Source: Streptomyces sp. NRRL S-87
GTDB lineage: Bacteria > Actinomycetota > Actinomycetes > Streptomycetales > Streptomycetaceae
Reading direction: 5' to 3'
Length of the DNA stretch: 37,579 nucleotides
NCBI RefSeq assembly: GCF_000719335.1
Contig: NZ_JOGB01000067.1
Location: 1 to 37,579, forward strand
Shown: one piece after another, positions 1 to 9,575 of the stretch
Position numbering within the stretch: the first letter of the stretch is position 1
How the letters are laid out: every line of letters starts with the position of its first letter
Program-made: the position numbers and the translations under genes
The notes under the pieces: model-generated
Told to the model about the DNA's origin: nothing
Database searches by the model: none
Seen by the model: only the letters and a program-made list of their open reading frames with translations

Positions 1-3
1 CGC

Positions 4-124
4 TTGACAGGGGTGGCAGGCTGGCTCGGAGGCAGGCCCGGGCCGAGGGTGGCCGCAGGCCAGGGCGAAGCCCCAAAGCCCTCGGGGTGGGCCTGCCGCA
101 GGGCCTGCAGGCCGCCCCTGTCAA
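4..124. other. Nested inverted repeats, candidate structured RNA or terminator region
   Basis: The outer arms 4-17 (TTGACAGGGGTGGC) and 111-124 pair over all 14 positions if one G-T wobble is allowed. Inside them, 31-39 pairs perfectly with 89-97 (9 bp) and 43-49 with 79-85 (7 bp). The core folds into two small adjacent hairpins, TGGCC-GCA-GGCCA (50-62) and GGGC-GAA-GCCC (63-73). A further small hairpin is possible at 98-108. The whole gives a multi-branched fold of about 120 nt. It lies outside any recognised gene, left of the MFS stop codon. I do not recognise a known RNA family. It may be a 3' structure of a gene left of the window. Confidence 0.5.
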
Positions 125-156
125 CCGCCGAGGGGACCCACACACCACGGGACCCA

Positions 157-207
157 CCCCCGAAGCGAGCAGCAGGCCCCAACACCGGGCCACCCCCCGA
201 AGCGAGC
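157..207. repeat. 14-bp direct repeat pair
   Basis: CCCCCGAAGCGAGC occurs at 157-170 and 194-207, with 37 bp between starts. It lies in the gene-free left edge (1-284), between the inverted repeats and the CTACG array. I see no coding region here. Confidence 0.6.
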
Positions 208-227
208 CAGAGCCCCCACTCCGCCGC

Positions 228-289
228 CTACGCCGCTACGCCCCTACGCCGCACCGCCCCCTACGCCCCTACGCCCCTACGCCCCTACG
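228..289. repeat. Short tandem repeat CTACGCCC overlapping the MFS stop
   Basis: CTACG occurs at 228, 236, 244, 261, 269, 277 and 285, with 8-bp spacing in two runs. On the minus strand this reads as repeated GGGCGTAG, so every unit offers a TAG. The last unit supplies the stop codon (287-285) of the MFS gene. Changes in copy number by slippage would leave the protein end intact. Confidence 0.75.
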
Positions 290-1637
290 CCGCCGCGGCC
301 AACCCCTCCCGCGGCACGAACGTCACGTGGGGCCGCCCCGGACGCAGGTCCAGCCGCAGCTTCAGCCGGCCCACCCGGGCCAGCACCAGGCCGACGCCGA
401 CCGCCGCGGCCAGCGACACCAGGCCGCCCGCCGCCATGCCGATGCGGGCGCCGTACGTGTCGGTGACCCAACCCAGCAGCGGCGCGCCCAGCGGCGTACC
501 GCCGGTGAAGACCATCATGAACAGGGCCATGACCCGCCCCCGCATCTCGGGGTCGGTCGCCATCTGCACGCTGGAGTTCGCGGTCACGTTGACCGTGAGT
601 CCGAACGCGCCGATCGGCACGAGCAGGGCCGCGAAGAGCCAGAACCCCGGCGCGAAGGCGGTCGCCGTCAGCACGGCGCCGAACAGCACCGCCGCGACGA
701 CCAGCAGCCGCAGCCGCGCGAGGCCGCGCCGGGCCGCGAGCAGGGCGCCGGCCAGCGAGCCCGCCGCGATGAGCGTGTTGAGCAGGCCGTACAGGCCCGC
801 CTGGCCCTGGAAGACGTCGTCGGTGAAGGCCGACAGCCAGATCGGGAAGTTGAACCCGAAGGTGCCGACGAAGCCGATCAGGACGATCGGCCAGACCAGC
901 TCCGGGCGGCCGGCGACGTAGTGCAGGCCCTCGCGCAGCTGGCCCTTGGCCCGCGGCTGCCGTTCGACCGGGTGCAGCTCGCGCGTGCGCATGAGCAGCA
1001 GGCCGGCGATCGGGGCGGCGAAGGACAGCCCGTTCAGCAGGAAGGCCCATCCGGACCCGACGGCGGAGATCAGCACGCCGGCGACGGCGGGGCCCACCAG
1101 CCGCGCGGACTGGAAGTTCGCGGAGTTGAGGCTGACGGCGTTGGCCAGCTGCCGCTTGCCGACCATCTCGGCGACGAAGGTCTGGCGCGCCGGGTTGTCG
1201 ACGACCGTGATCAGTCCCGCCAGGAAGGCGGCGAGGTACACGTGCCAGACCTGTACGTGTCCGGTGACGGTCAGCGCGCCGAGCGCGAGACCGGTCAGGC
1301 CCAGGGCCGTGTTGGTGGCCACCAGCAGGGGCCGCTTCGGCAGCCGGTCGGCGAGGACGCCGCCGTAGAGGCCGAAGAGGAGCATCGGCAGGAACTGCAG
1401 GGCGATCGTGATGCCGACCGCGGAGGCCGATCCCGTCAGGGAGAGGACCAGCCAGTCCTGGGCGATGCGCTGCATCCAGGTGCCGGTGTTCGACACGACC
1501 TGGCCGGTCGCGAAGAGCCGGTAGTTCCGGATGCGCAGCGAGCTGAACATGGTGTTCTTGCGCGCCGGCGGGGAGGGGGTGGGGGTAGTGGTTCGATTCG
1601 GTCCGGGGGCGGAGTCTGCTCCGGTTCCCGTACTCAA
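285..1637 (-). CDS. MFS transporter (MarR-linked exporter)
   Basis: Major facilitator superfamily protein of 450 aa, inferred to export a small molecule across the cytoplasmic membrane. About twelve hydrophobic segments start right after the sequence MFSSLRIRNYRLFATGQVVS, which is a typical beginning for this family. The motif-A-like loop GGVLADRLPKRPLL follows TM2. I place the start at TTG 1637 because AGGAGG lies nine bases upstream and the gene then begins 26 bp after marR. The alternative ATG at 1550 removes 29 polar residues and has only a weak ribosome site. Gene order marR-MFS on the same strand suggests that the MarR protein represses the operon and a pump substrate relieves it. The substrate cannot be read from the sequence. 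Confidence 0.88.
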   Translation of the reverse strand: MSTGTGADSAPGPNRTTTPTPSPPARKNTMFSSLRIRNYRLFATGQVVSNTGTWMQRIAQDWLVLSLTGSASAVGITIALQFLPMLLFGLYGGVLADRLPKRPLLVATNTALGLTGLALGALTVTGHVQVWHVYLAAFLAGLITVVDNPARQTFVAEMVGKRQLANAVSLNSANFQSARLVGPAVAGVLISAVGSGWAFLLNGLSFAAPIAGLLLMRTRELHPVERQPRAKGQLREGLHYVAGRPELVWPIVLIGFVGTFGFNFPIWLSAFTDDVFQGQAGLYGLLNTLIAAGSLAGALLAARRGLARLRLLVVAAVLFGAVLTATAFAPGFWLFAALLVPIGAFGLTVNVTANSSVQMATDPEMRGRVMALFMMVFTGGTPLGAPLLGWVTDTYGARIGMAAGGLVSLAAAVGVGLVLARVGRLKLRLDLRPGRPHVTFVPREGLAAAA

Positions 1638-1663
1638 GGGGCTTCGCCTCCTGGGCTCGTTCC

Positions 1664-2101
1664 TTACAGGTGGGCGAGCTTCTCGAGGACGGGCGCGGCC
1701 GCGCGGAGCTTGGCCCATTCGTCCTCGTCGAGCTCGGCCGCGAGCCGGGCCAGGAAGGCGTTGCGCTTTCGGCGGCTCTCCTCGAGCATCGCCTCGGCCA
1801 CCTCTGTCTGGCTGACCACCTTCTGGCGGCGGTCGTCCGGGTGCGGCTCCAGCCGGACCAGTCCCTTGGCCTCCAGCAGCGCGACGATGCGGGTCATCGA
1901 CGGCGGCTGGACGTGCTCGCGGCGGGCCAGCTCACCGGGGGTGGCCGAGCCGCAGCGGGCGAGTGTGCCGAGCACCGACATTTCGGTGGGGCTGAGCGAT
2001 TCGTCGACGCGCTGGTGCTTCAGGCGCCGGCCCAGCCGCATGACGGCGGAGCGGAGATCGTTCACGGCGGCAGCGTCGTCGCCATGGGAGAGGTCGAGCA
2101 T
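1664..2101 (-). CDS. MarR-family transcriptional regulator
   Basis: 145-aa winged-helix repressor of the MarR family. The protein has an N-terminal dimerisation helix, the DNA-binding core around SPTEMSVLGTLARCGSATPGELARREHVQPPSMTRIVALLEAKGLVR, and a wing with the classic DDRRQKVV motif. The ATG at 2101 is preceded by AAGGAAC. A TACGCT hexamer (2114-2109) ends seven bases before the start, so transcription may begin at or close to the ATG. An inverted repeat TTAG-N5-CTAA lies just upstream. The MFS gene follows 26 bp downstream, so autoregulated control of both genes is likely. The ligand is unknown. Confidence 0.92.
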   Translation of the reverse strand: MLDLSHGDDAAAVNDLRSAVMRLGRRLKHQRVDESLSPTEMSVLGTLARCGSATPGELARREHVQPPSMTRIVALLEAKGLVRLEPHPDDRRQKVVSQTEVAEAMLEESRRKRNAFLARLAAELDEDEWAKLRAAAPVLEKLAHL

Positions 2102-2108
2102 GTTCCTT

Positions 2109-2132
2109 AGCGTAGCTCATTAGCCTGACTAA
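2109..2132 (-). promoter_or_regulatory. marR promoter with TTAG-N5-CTAA operator candidate
   Basis: On the minus strand, TACGCT (2114-2109) is a good -10 element. The inverted repeat TTAGCCTGACTAA (2120-2132, plus-strand reading) falls between it and the expected -35 position. MarR proteins commonly bind such dyads in their own promoters, so this is the likely autoregulatory operator. No footprint data are available. Confidence 0.5.
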
Positions 2133-2154
2133 AGAACACCGGATTACGTCTGCC

Positions 2155-2200
2155 GTGCCGCACCACACATCCGGCCCCCGTGCCGCACCACACATCCGGC
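2155..2200. repeat. Two 21-bp direct repeats between marR and the RHH gene
   Basis: The same 21 bp, starting GTGCCGCACCACACATCC, occurs at 2155-2175 and 2180-2200, with 25 bp between starts. The repeats sit in the divergent spacer between the MarR gene and the small RHH gene. They could be binding sites on the same face of the helix or a local duplication. Confidence 0.7.
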
Positions 2201-2241
2201 GCCCGATCATCACTCATACGGGTGAGCCCGCTCCCGAAAGT

Positions 2242-2260
2242 GACACGCGTACACGGTGTC
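2242..2260. promoter_or_regulatory. GACAC-N9-GTGTC inverted repeat upstream of the RHH gene
   Basis: GACAC (2242-2246) and GTGTC (2256-2260) form an inverted repeat 18 bp before the ATG at 2279. A weak -10-like GACCCT (2267-2272) ends six bases before the start. The position fits autorepression by the ribbon-helix-helix protein encoded just downstream. This is inference from layout only. Confidence 0.35.
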
Positions 2261-2278
2261 CGCCCCGACCCTGTGCCC

Positions 2279-2461
2279 ATGGGGACACACGTGCTCAGCA
2301 TGCGCATAGACGGGGAGCTGCTGGCCCGACTCCGGGACCACGCCGCGAAACGCGGAATGAGCGTCCAGGACTACGTGGTCCGGACGCTCGTTCGCGACGA
2401 CTTCGACGAGCGCTTCAAGGCGTGCGTCGACGAGACGGAGAAGTTCTACGGGCTCACGTGA
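2279..2461 (+). CDS. Small ribbon-helix-helix (Arc/CopG-like) DNA-binding protein
   Basis: 60-aa protein beginning MGTHVLSMRIDGELLARLRD. A short beta strand (HVLSMRI) is followed by helix-turn-helix-like segments (ELLARLRDHAAKRGMS and VQDYVVRTLVRDDF), the pattern of MetJ/Arc ribbon-helix-helix proteins. The acidic tail DDFDERFKACVDETEKFYGLT could contact a partner. RHH proteins act as dimers on palindromic DNA and many are antitoxins. No toxin gene is adjacent: the neighbours are marR (divergent) and the NCS2 permease (convergent). It is therefore best treated as an orphan regulator. I chose ATG 2279 over an in-frame upstream ATG because the family fold begins here. A further in-frame ATG (MRIDG) also exists. 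Confidence 0.72.
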   Translation: MGTHVLSMRIDGELLARLRDHAAKRGMSVQDYVVRTLVRDDFDERFKACVDETEKFYGLT

Positions 2462-2476
2462 CGCCGGGGCGGGTCG

Positions 2477-2504
2477 ACGTGAGCCCGTAGCGACGGGCTC
2501 ACGT
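2477..2504. terminator. Bidirectional terminator, perfect 12-bp stem overlapping the permease stop
   Basis: ACGTGAGCCCGT (2477-2488), loop AGCG, then the exact reverse complement (2493-2504). The right arm contains the TGA stop of the permease gene (2501-2499). A second copy of the right arm, with two extra bases, lies at 2448-2461 over the stop of the RHH gene. The left arm can therefore pair with either copy. There is no T tract, as is usual in Streptomyces. Confidence 0.75.
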
Positions 2505-3953
2505 GAGGCCGAGGGCCGGCATCGCGTAGTAGAAGACGAAGACCGCCGACACGACGTACATCGCTGCCGGGACCTCGCGGCCCCGGCCGGCGGCCAGGCG
2601 CAGCACGGTGAAGGCGATGAAGCCGATGCCGATGCCGTTGGTGATCGAGTACGTGAACGGCATCATCAGCATCGCCAGGAACGCCGGCACCGCGATGGTG
2701 AAGTCGCTCCAGTCGATGTCCTTCACCGAGCCGGCGAGGATCAGGAAGCCCACCGCGACCAGCGCGGGGGTGGCCGCCTGCGACGGGACCATGGTGGCCA
2801 GCGGCGTCAGGAAGAGGGCCACGGCGAAGAGCGCGCCGGTGACCACGCTGGCGAGGCCGGTGCGGGCGCCCTCGCCGACGCCGGCCGTGGACTCGACGAA
2901 GCAGGTGTTCGCGGAGGAGGAGGTCGCGCCGCCCGCGGCGACCGCGAGGCCGTCCACGATCAGGACCTTGTTGATGCCCGGCAGGTTGCCTTCGGCGTCG
3001 TTCAGCTTCGCCTCGTCCGCGACGCCGAGGATCGTGCCCATCGCGTCGAAGAAGCACGACAGCAGGACGGTGAAGACGAAGAGCAGGCCCGTCAGCAGGC
3101 CGACCTTCGAGAACCCGCCGAACAGGCTGACCTGGCCGACCAGGCCGAAGTCGGGGGCGGCCACCGGGTTGCCCGGCCACTGCGGGACGGTCAGGCCCCA
3201 GGCCTGGCCCGGCAGGTCCGCGACCAGCTGGATCGCCACGGCGGCCACCGTCATCACGACGATCGAGATGAGGATCGCGCCCGGCACCTTGCGGATGAGC
3301 AGCGCGAGGGTCAGCAGTACGCCGGCGACGAAGACCAGCACCGGCCAGCCGAGCAGGTGGCCGTTGCCGCCGAGCTGCAGCGGGACGGTGGTGTGGGCGG
3401 CGTCCGGGATGCGGGAGACGAAGCCGGAGTCCACCAGGCCGATCAGCATGATGAACAGGCCGATGCCGATCGCGATGCCCTTGCGCAGGCCGAGCGGCAC
3501 GGCGTTCATGACCCGCTCGCGCAGGCCGGTGGCCACCAGCAGCATCACCACGACGCCGGCCAGGACCACCATGCCCATGGCGTCGGGCCAGCTCATGCGC
3601 GGGGCCAGCTGGAGGGCCACGACGGTGTTCACGCCGAGGCCGGCCGCCAGGGCGATGGGCACGTTGCCGATGACGCCCATGAGGAGGGTGGTCAGGGCCG
3701 CGGTCAGCACGGTGGCGGTGACCAGCTGGCCGCCGTCGAGCTGGTGGCCGTACATGTCCTTCGCGCTGCCCAGGATGATCGGGTTCAGCACGATGATGTA
3801 CGCCATCGCGAAGAAGGTGGCGAAGCCGCCGCGGACCTCGCGGGCCACGGTCGAACCGCGCTCCGAGATCCGGAAGTAGCGGTCCAGGGCGGACCCGGTG
3901 CCCTGCGGGGAAGGCGTGGAGGCGGGGGCCACGGTGGGGGCCGACGTCGTCAT
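2499..3953 (-). CDS. NCS2-family (AzgA-like) purine nucleobase permease
   Basis: 484-aa polytopic membrane protein of the nucleobase:cation symporter-2 superfamily, AzgA-like branch. These proteins take up hypoxanthine, guanine or adenine with protons. Diagnostic parts are the N-terminal GGFATFFAMAYIIVLNPIIL, the FFDAMGTILGVADEA segment, and the conserved STSSANTCFVESTAGVGEG loop near the substrate site, all in family order. ATG 3953 follows a GAGGA ribosome site. The gene reads away from DUF2530 across a 175-bp spacer and converges on the RHH gene with an overlapping terminator. Which purine it carries is not visible. Confidence 0.9.
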   Translation of the reverse strand: MTTSAPTVAPASTPSPQGTGSALDRYFRISERGSTVAREVRGGFATFFAMAYIIVLNPIILGSAKDMYGHQLDGGQLVTATVLTAALTTLLMGVIGNVPIALAAGLGVNTVVALQLAPRMSWPDAMGMVVLAGVVVMLLVATGLRERVMNAVPLGLRKGIAIGIGLFIMLIGLVDSGFVSRIPDAAHTTVPLQLGGNGHLLGWPVLVFVAGVLLTLALLIRKVPGAILISIVVMTVAAVAIQLVADLPGQAWGLTVPQWPGNPVAAPDFGLVGQVSLFGGFSKVGLLTGLLFVFTVLLSCFFDAMGTILGVADEAKLNDAEGNLPGINKVLIVDGLAVAAGGATSSSANTCFVESTAGVGEGARTGLASVVTGALFAVALFLTPLATMVPSQAATPALVAVGFLILAGSVKDIDWSDFTIAVPAFLAMLMMPFTYSITNGIGIGFIAFTVLRLAAGRGREVPAAMYVVSAVFVFYYAMPALGLT

Positions 3954-4057
3954 GCGGTCCTCGGGAGTGGAGCGGGATGGTCCCGTACGAGTGGTCGCCG
4001 CGCTGCGACCTTGGCGGTTGCTACGAAGTGAACCGGCCACGGGCAAACCGTTTCAGT

Positions 4058-4071
4058 ATGAACACATGAAC
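4058..4071. repeat. ATGAAC direct repeat in the divergent spacer
   Basis: ATGAAC occurs at 4058-4063 and 4066-4071, in the most AT-rich part of the spacer between the permease and DUF2530. It could mark the permease promoter or a regulator site. I could not assign convincing -35 and -10 boxes for the permease. Confidence 0.3.
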
Positions 4072-4094
4072 GAAGGGGCGTCCATCTCCGCGCG

Positions 4095-4121
4095 TAGACC
4101 CTTGGTACGCCCTTCTAGACT
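4095..4121 (+). promoter_or_regulatory. Leaderless-type promoter of the DUF2530 gene
   Basis: TAGACC (4095-4100) and TAGACT (4116-4121) are separated by 15 bp. The -10 ends seven bases before ATG 4129 and no Shine-Dalgarno sequence is visible. The geometry places the transcription start at the A of the start codon. Confidence 0.5.
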
Positions 4122-4128
4122 GCTGCCC

Positions 4129-4482
4129 ATGGCGAAGTGGACCCCCAAGCACGAAGCACCCGAGCCCCTCGAAGGGCCGGTGGTCGCCACGATCACGGGC
4201 GGCACGATCCTCTGGTTCGCCATGTTCCTGGTGCAGCTCCCCTTCTACGGCTGGTTCGCCGACCGCGACCTGCTGTGGTGGGTGTGGACCTGCGCGGCCG
4301 GCGGCGCGCTCGGCCTGATCGGCATCAAGTACGTACGGGCCCGCGACGCGGCGCTCAAGCGGCACGCGGCCGAAGCGGGGGCGGGCGGGGCGGCGGCGGG
4401 CCGAGCGGGCGGTGGAGCGGCCGCGGGGCCGGCCGGACCGGGAGCCGGCCCGCAGGACGATTCGGGTCATACCGAAGTCTGA
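4129..4482 (+). CDS. DUF2530 membrane protein
   Basis: 117-aa protein with two transmembrane helices (about residues 22-43 and 50-66: VVATITGGTILWFAMFLVQL and LLWWVWTCAAGGALGLIGI). A basic stretch follows, then a Gly/Ala-rich tail of about 40 residues. The core matches the actinobacterial DUF2530 family, whose function is unknown. The start at ATG 4129 is supported by a -10 hexamer seven bases upstream. It lies 53 bp before the P-type ATPase gene on the same strand, but that gene has its own promoter-like sequence. I infer a cytoplasmic-membrane location and nothing more. Confidence 0.85.
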   Translation: MAKWTPKHEAPEPLEGPVVATITGGTILWFAMFLVQLPFYGWFADRDLLWWVWTCAAGGALGLIGIKYVRARDAALKRHAAEAGAGGAAAGRAGGGAAAGPAGPGAGPQDDSGHTEV

Positions 4483-4522
4483 TCTTCACACCGCTCGGGG
4501 GGTGAAGGGCGCCGACCGACCG

Positions 4523-4528
4523 TACCGT
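4523..4528 (+). promoter_or_regulatory. -10 element of the P-type ATPase gene (leaderless type)
   Basis: TACCGT ends seven bases before ATG 4536, with no ribosome site in between. The same hexamer and spacing precede the helicase-associated gene at 21923. Confidence 0.5.
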
Positions 4529-4535
4529 CGAAACC

Positions 4536-7076
<2,541 letters not shown>

Positions 7077-7193
7077 CCGGCCGGCAGCGGTACAAGTTCC
7101 CGGGCTGGTAACGGATCCGGACCCCGCCTCCCCATCGATCGGCCCGCGCCCTACGCTGTGCGCGCCGCATCGAGAGGTAGGGGGCACGCCACC

Positions 7194-9488
7194 ATGGCCG
7201 GAACCAACAGGGGCAGCAGAAGAGAAGACGGGGGCCGCGGAGTGCGGTCGGCCGCGGCGCTGGCCGGGGCGCTCGCCCTGCTCACCGCGGGCGCGGGCCT
7301 CGGCGCGCAGCCGGCCGGGGCGGCCGCCACGTACGCGGTGAAGGTCCAGCTGCTACACGCCGCGGGCACGCAGTCCGAGATCCACGTGTGGGACCGCACC
7401 ACGTGGAAGGAGTACGACGTCCCGGTGGCCGACGGCGCCGACTCCGGGACCGTCGCGCTGCCGGCCGGCGACTACCTCACCATCGCCAACTACACCGACT
7501 GGACCGTCAGGACCGGTTTCGTCCCCAAGACGTTCAAGGTCGCCTCGGCCGCCACCACCGTCACCCTCGACGCCGACCTCGCCGAGCCGACCGGCTTCAC
7601 CGTCGACGACCCGGGCGCCGGCCCGGTCATGACCGACGCCTGGTACACGCTGCCCGACGGGCAGCCCGCCGCCTTCCAGGTCGGCTGGGGCAGGCAGCTC
7701 TCCGCTGCCCCGATCACGCTGGCCGGCCTGACCCTCAACGTGCACCAGGTGCTGCAGAAGAAGGGCGCGGGCCAGAACCGCCCCAGCCCCTACCGGTACG
7801 ACCTCTTCCACCAGTTCCACGACGGCAGCCCGGCCTCCCCCGTCGTCGCCGTCACCACCGCCGGCCTGGCGAGGCAGCAGACCTCGGTACGGGCCCAGGG
7901 CGCCGGCATCAGCGCCACCCTCTGGGGCACGGCATCCACCGAGGACGGCAGCCAGAGCGGCACCTACCTCGACACCGCCGTGCCGCTGGCCGTCTCGTAC
8001 ACCCACTACCTCACGCCGGGTGCCCGCTTCGAGCGCTACCTGGAGTACGGGCCGCACTCCGTGTCCCTGCCGCACCTCGAGCTCCCCGCGGGCGACGCGG
8101 GGGCCACCGAGTACGTGGGCCGCGCGCCCTTCACGAACCGGGCCGCGCAGTTCACCGCCTCCGGGTACGCGGACGGCACCTTCTCGCTCAACGAGTCGGC
8201 CTCGCTGTCCGACGCCTACGGGCACGAGGGACTCGACAACGAGTCCCGCACGACGTACCGGGTGACCAGCGGCGCGACGGTGCTCGGCGCGTCCTCGGTG
8301 CTCTCGCCGTACGACACGTACACCGTGGACGCGGCCGCCTCGTACACGAGCTTCAAGATCAACCACACCGTCCTGCGCGCCGGCGCCCAGAGCCGGCTGT
8401 CCTCGCGGGTGTCCACCGACTGGAGCTTCCCGCGCAGCGCCCTGCCGGGCGGCGGGACCGGCACCGGGAAGCTGCCGGTGGCCGACCCGCGGCTGACGGT
8501 CGGCGGGCTAGACGCCCGCAACCGGGCCGCCGCCGGCCCGGTCCAGGTCAAGGCCTCCCTGGTGCCGCGCGTGGAGGGCACGACCGCGACCCTGTCCAAG
8601 GTCGAGTACTCCAAGGACGACGGCGCCACGTGGGTCGTGGCCCCCGCCGCCGGCACCCCCGGCACGTACACGGTCACGGTCCCGGCCGACGCCGCGTTCG
8701 TGGCCCTGCGGGTCAGCGGCACGGACAGCGCGGGCGGCGCCGTCACGCAGACCGTGCTGCGCGCCTTCGGCGGCCCCGCCGCCGAGAACGCGCTCAAGGT
8801 CGGCGCCACCTCCGTCGGCACCGTCGTGGTCAACGAGGGCAAGACGTTCGTACCCCGCCTGACCGGGCAGGGCGCCGTCACGGCCACCTTCACCGCCACC
8901 GACCCGTCGGGCATCTCCGCGGCCGGCGTGTACCTCTACCACGGCTCCTACGACTCCCCCGACGGCATCGTGAACGAGTCCGTCCCCGCCGACTGCGTGA
9001 AGCGCCCGGCGAGCAGCACGTACGACTGCGTCGCCGCGATCCCGGTCAGCGGGCGGGACCGGATCGGGCTGAACAAGCTGGCCGGCACCTGGTCGGCGGC
9101 CGCCTGGGCGTTCGCCGAGGACGGGAAGAGCTTCTTCAGCGGGCCGGTCCCGGGCACGGGCGCCATCAAGCGGTCCTCCGCCCTCACGGTGGACGCGGCG
9201 CCCGAGCCGGTGGACCCGGGGGCGACCGTGACCGTGACCGGCAGGCTCACCGGCTCGGCGTGGGAGTACGGGGCCTCCACCGCGCTCGCGGGGCAGAAGG
9301 TGGAACTGCAGTTCCGCAAGGCCGGGTCGACGACGTGGACCGTGCTCGGCTCCGGCACGACGGACGCTAAGGGCGCGGTGAAGGTGACCGCGAAGGCCAC
9401 CGTGGACGGCGGCTACCGGCTCAAGTACGCCGGCACCTCGGCCTCGGCGTCCTGCTACTCGAGCGTGGACAACGTCGACGTGCGGTGA
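7194..9488 (+). CDS. Large secreted protein of unknown function with Ig-like C-terminus
   Basis: 764-aa exported protein. A basic start is followed by the hydrophobic stretch SAAALAGALALLTAGAGLGA and a likely signal-peptidase site near AGA-ATY (about residue 45). The mature part is beta-rich, with many Thr, Tyr and Gly residues and few cysteines. The last 110 residues (from RSSALTVDAAPEPVDPGATV) look like an Ig-like or bacterial big-domain sandwich with paired strands. I see no catalytic motif, sortase signal or lipobox. The ATG at 7194 follows a purine-rich AGGTAGGGGG. A short promoter-like TACGCT lies at 7152-7157. It is probably monocistronic, ending at a tandem-repeat spacer that faces the sacsin-like gene. 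The function cannot be assigned. Confidence 0.8.
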   Translation: MAGTNRGSRREDGGRGVRSAAALAGALALLTAGAGLGAQPAGAAATYAVKVQLLHAAGTQSEIHVWDRTTWKEYDVPVADGADSGTVALPAGDYLTIANYTDWTVRTGFVPKTFKVASAATTVTLDADLAEPTGFTVDDPGAGPVMTDAWYTLPDGQPAAFQVGWGRQLSAAPITLAGLTLNVHQVLQKKGAGQNRPSPYRYDLFHQFHDGSPASPVVAVTTAGLARQQTSVRAQGAGISATLWGTASTEDGSQSGTYLDTAVPLAVSYTHYLTPGARFERYLEYGPHSVSLPHLELPAGDAGATEYVGRAPFTNRAAQFTASGYADGTFSLNESASLSDAYGHEGLDNESRTTYRVTSGATVLGASSVLSPYDTYTVDAAASYTSFKINHTVLRAGAQSRLSSRVSTDWSFPRSALPGGGTGTGKLPVADPRLTVGGLDARNRAAAGPVQVKASLVPRVEGTTATLSKVEYSKDDGATWVVAPAAGTPGTYTVTVPADAAFVALRVSGTDSAGGAVTQTVLRAFGGPAAENALKVGATSVGTVVVNEGKTFVPRLTGQGAVTATFTATDPSGISAAGVYLYHGSYDSPDGIVNESVPADCVKRPASSTYDCVAAIPVSGRDRIGLNKLAGTWSAAAWAFAEDGKSFFSGPVPGTGAIKRSSALTVDAAPEPVDPGATVTVTGRLTGSAWEYGASTALAGQKVELQFRKAGSTTWTVLGSGTTDAKGAVKVTAKATVDGGYRLKYAGTSASASCYSSVDNVDVR

Positions 9489-9497
9489 GTGGGGGGC

Positions 9498-9574
9498 GGG
9501 GCCGGCCCTGGCGCCGTCGTGAGACGGGGGGGTGGGGCCGGCCCTGGCACCGCGTGAGACGGGGTGGGGCCGGC
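9498..9574. repeat. Imperfect tandem repeat between convergent genes
   Basis: Units of 36 and 32 bp (9498-9533 and 9534-9565) plus a 9-bp start of a third share GGGGCCGGCCCTGGC and CGTGAGACGGGG. Each full unit contains the palindrome GGGCCGGCCC. The array fills the 87-bp gap between the secreted-protein gene and the sacsin-like gene and probably acts as their shared terminator region. Confidence 0.7.
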
Positions 9575-9575
9575 G

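Noticed and set aside
1548..1550. ATG 1550 as the start of the first MFS gene
   Set aside because: TTG 1637 is in frame with AGGAGG nine bases upstream and sits 26 bp after marR. ATG 1550 has no good ribosome site. It is kept as an alternative.
2279..2461. Type II toxin-antitoxin system
   Set aside because: The RHH protein resembles an antitoxin, but no toxin-sized gene of a known family lies next to it on either side.
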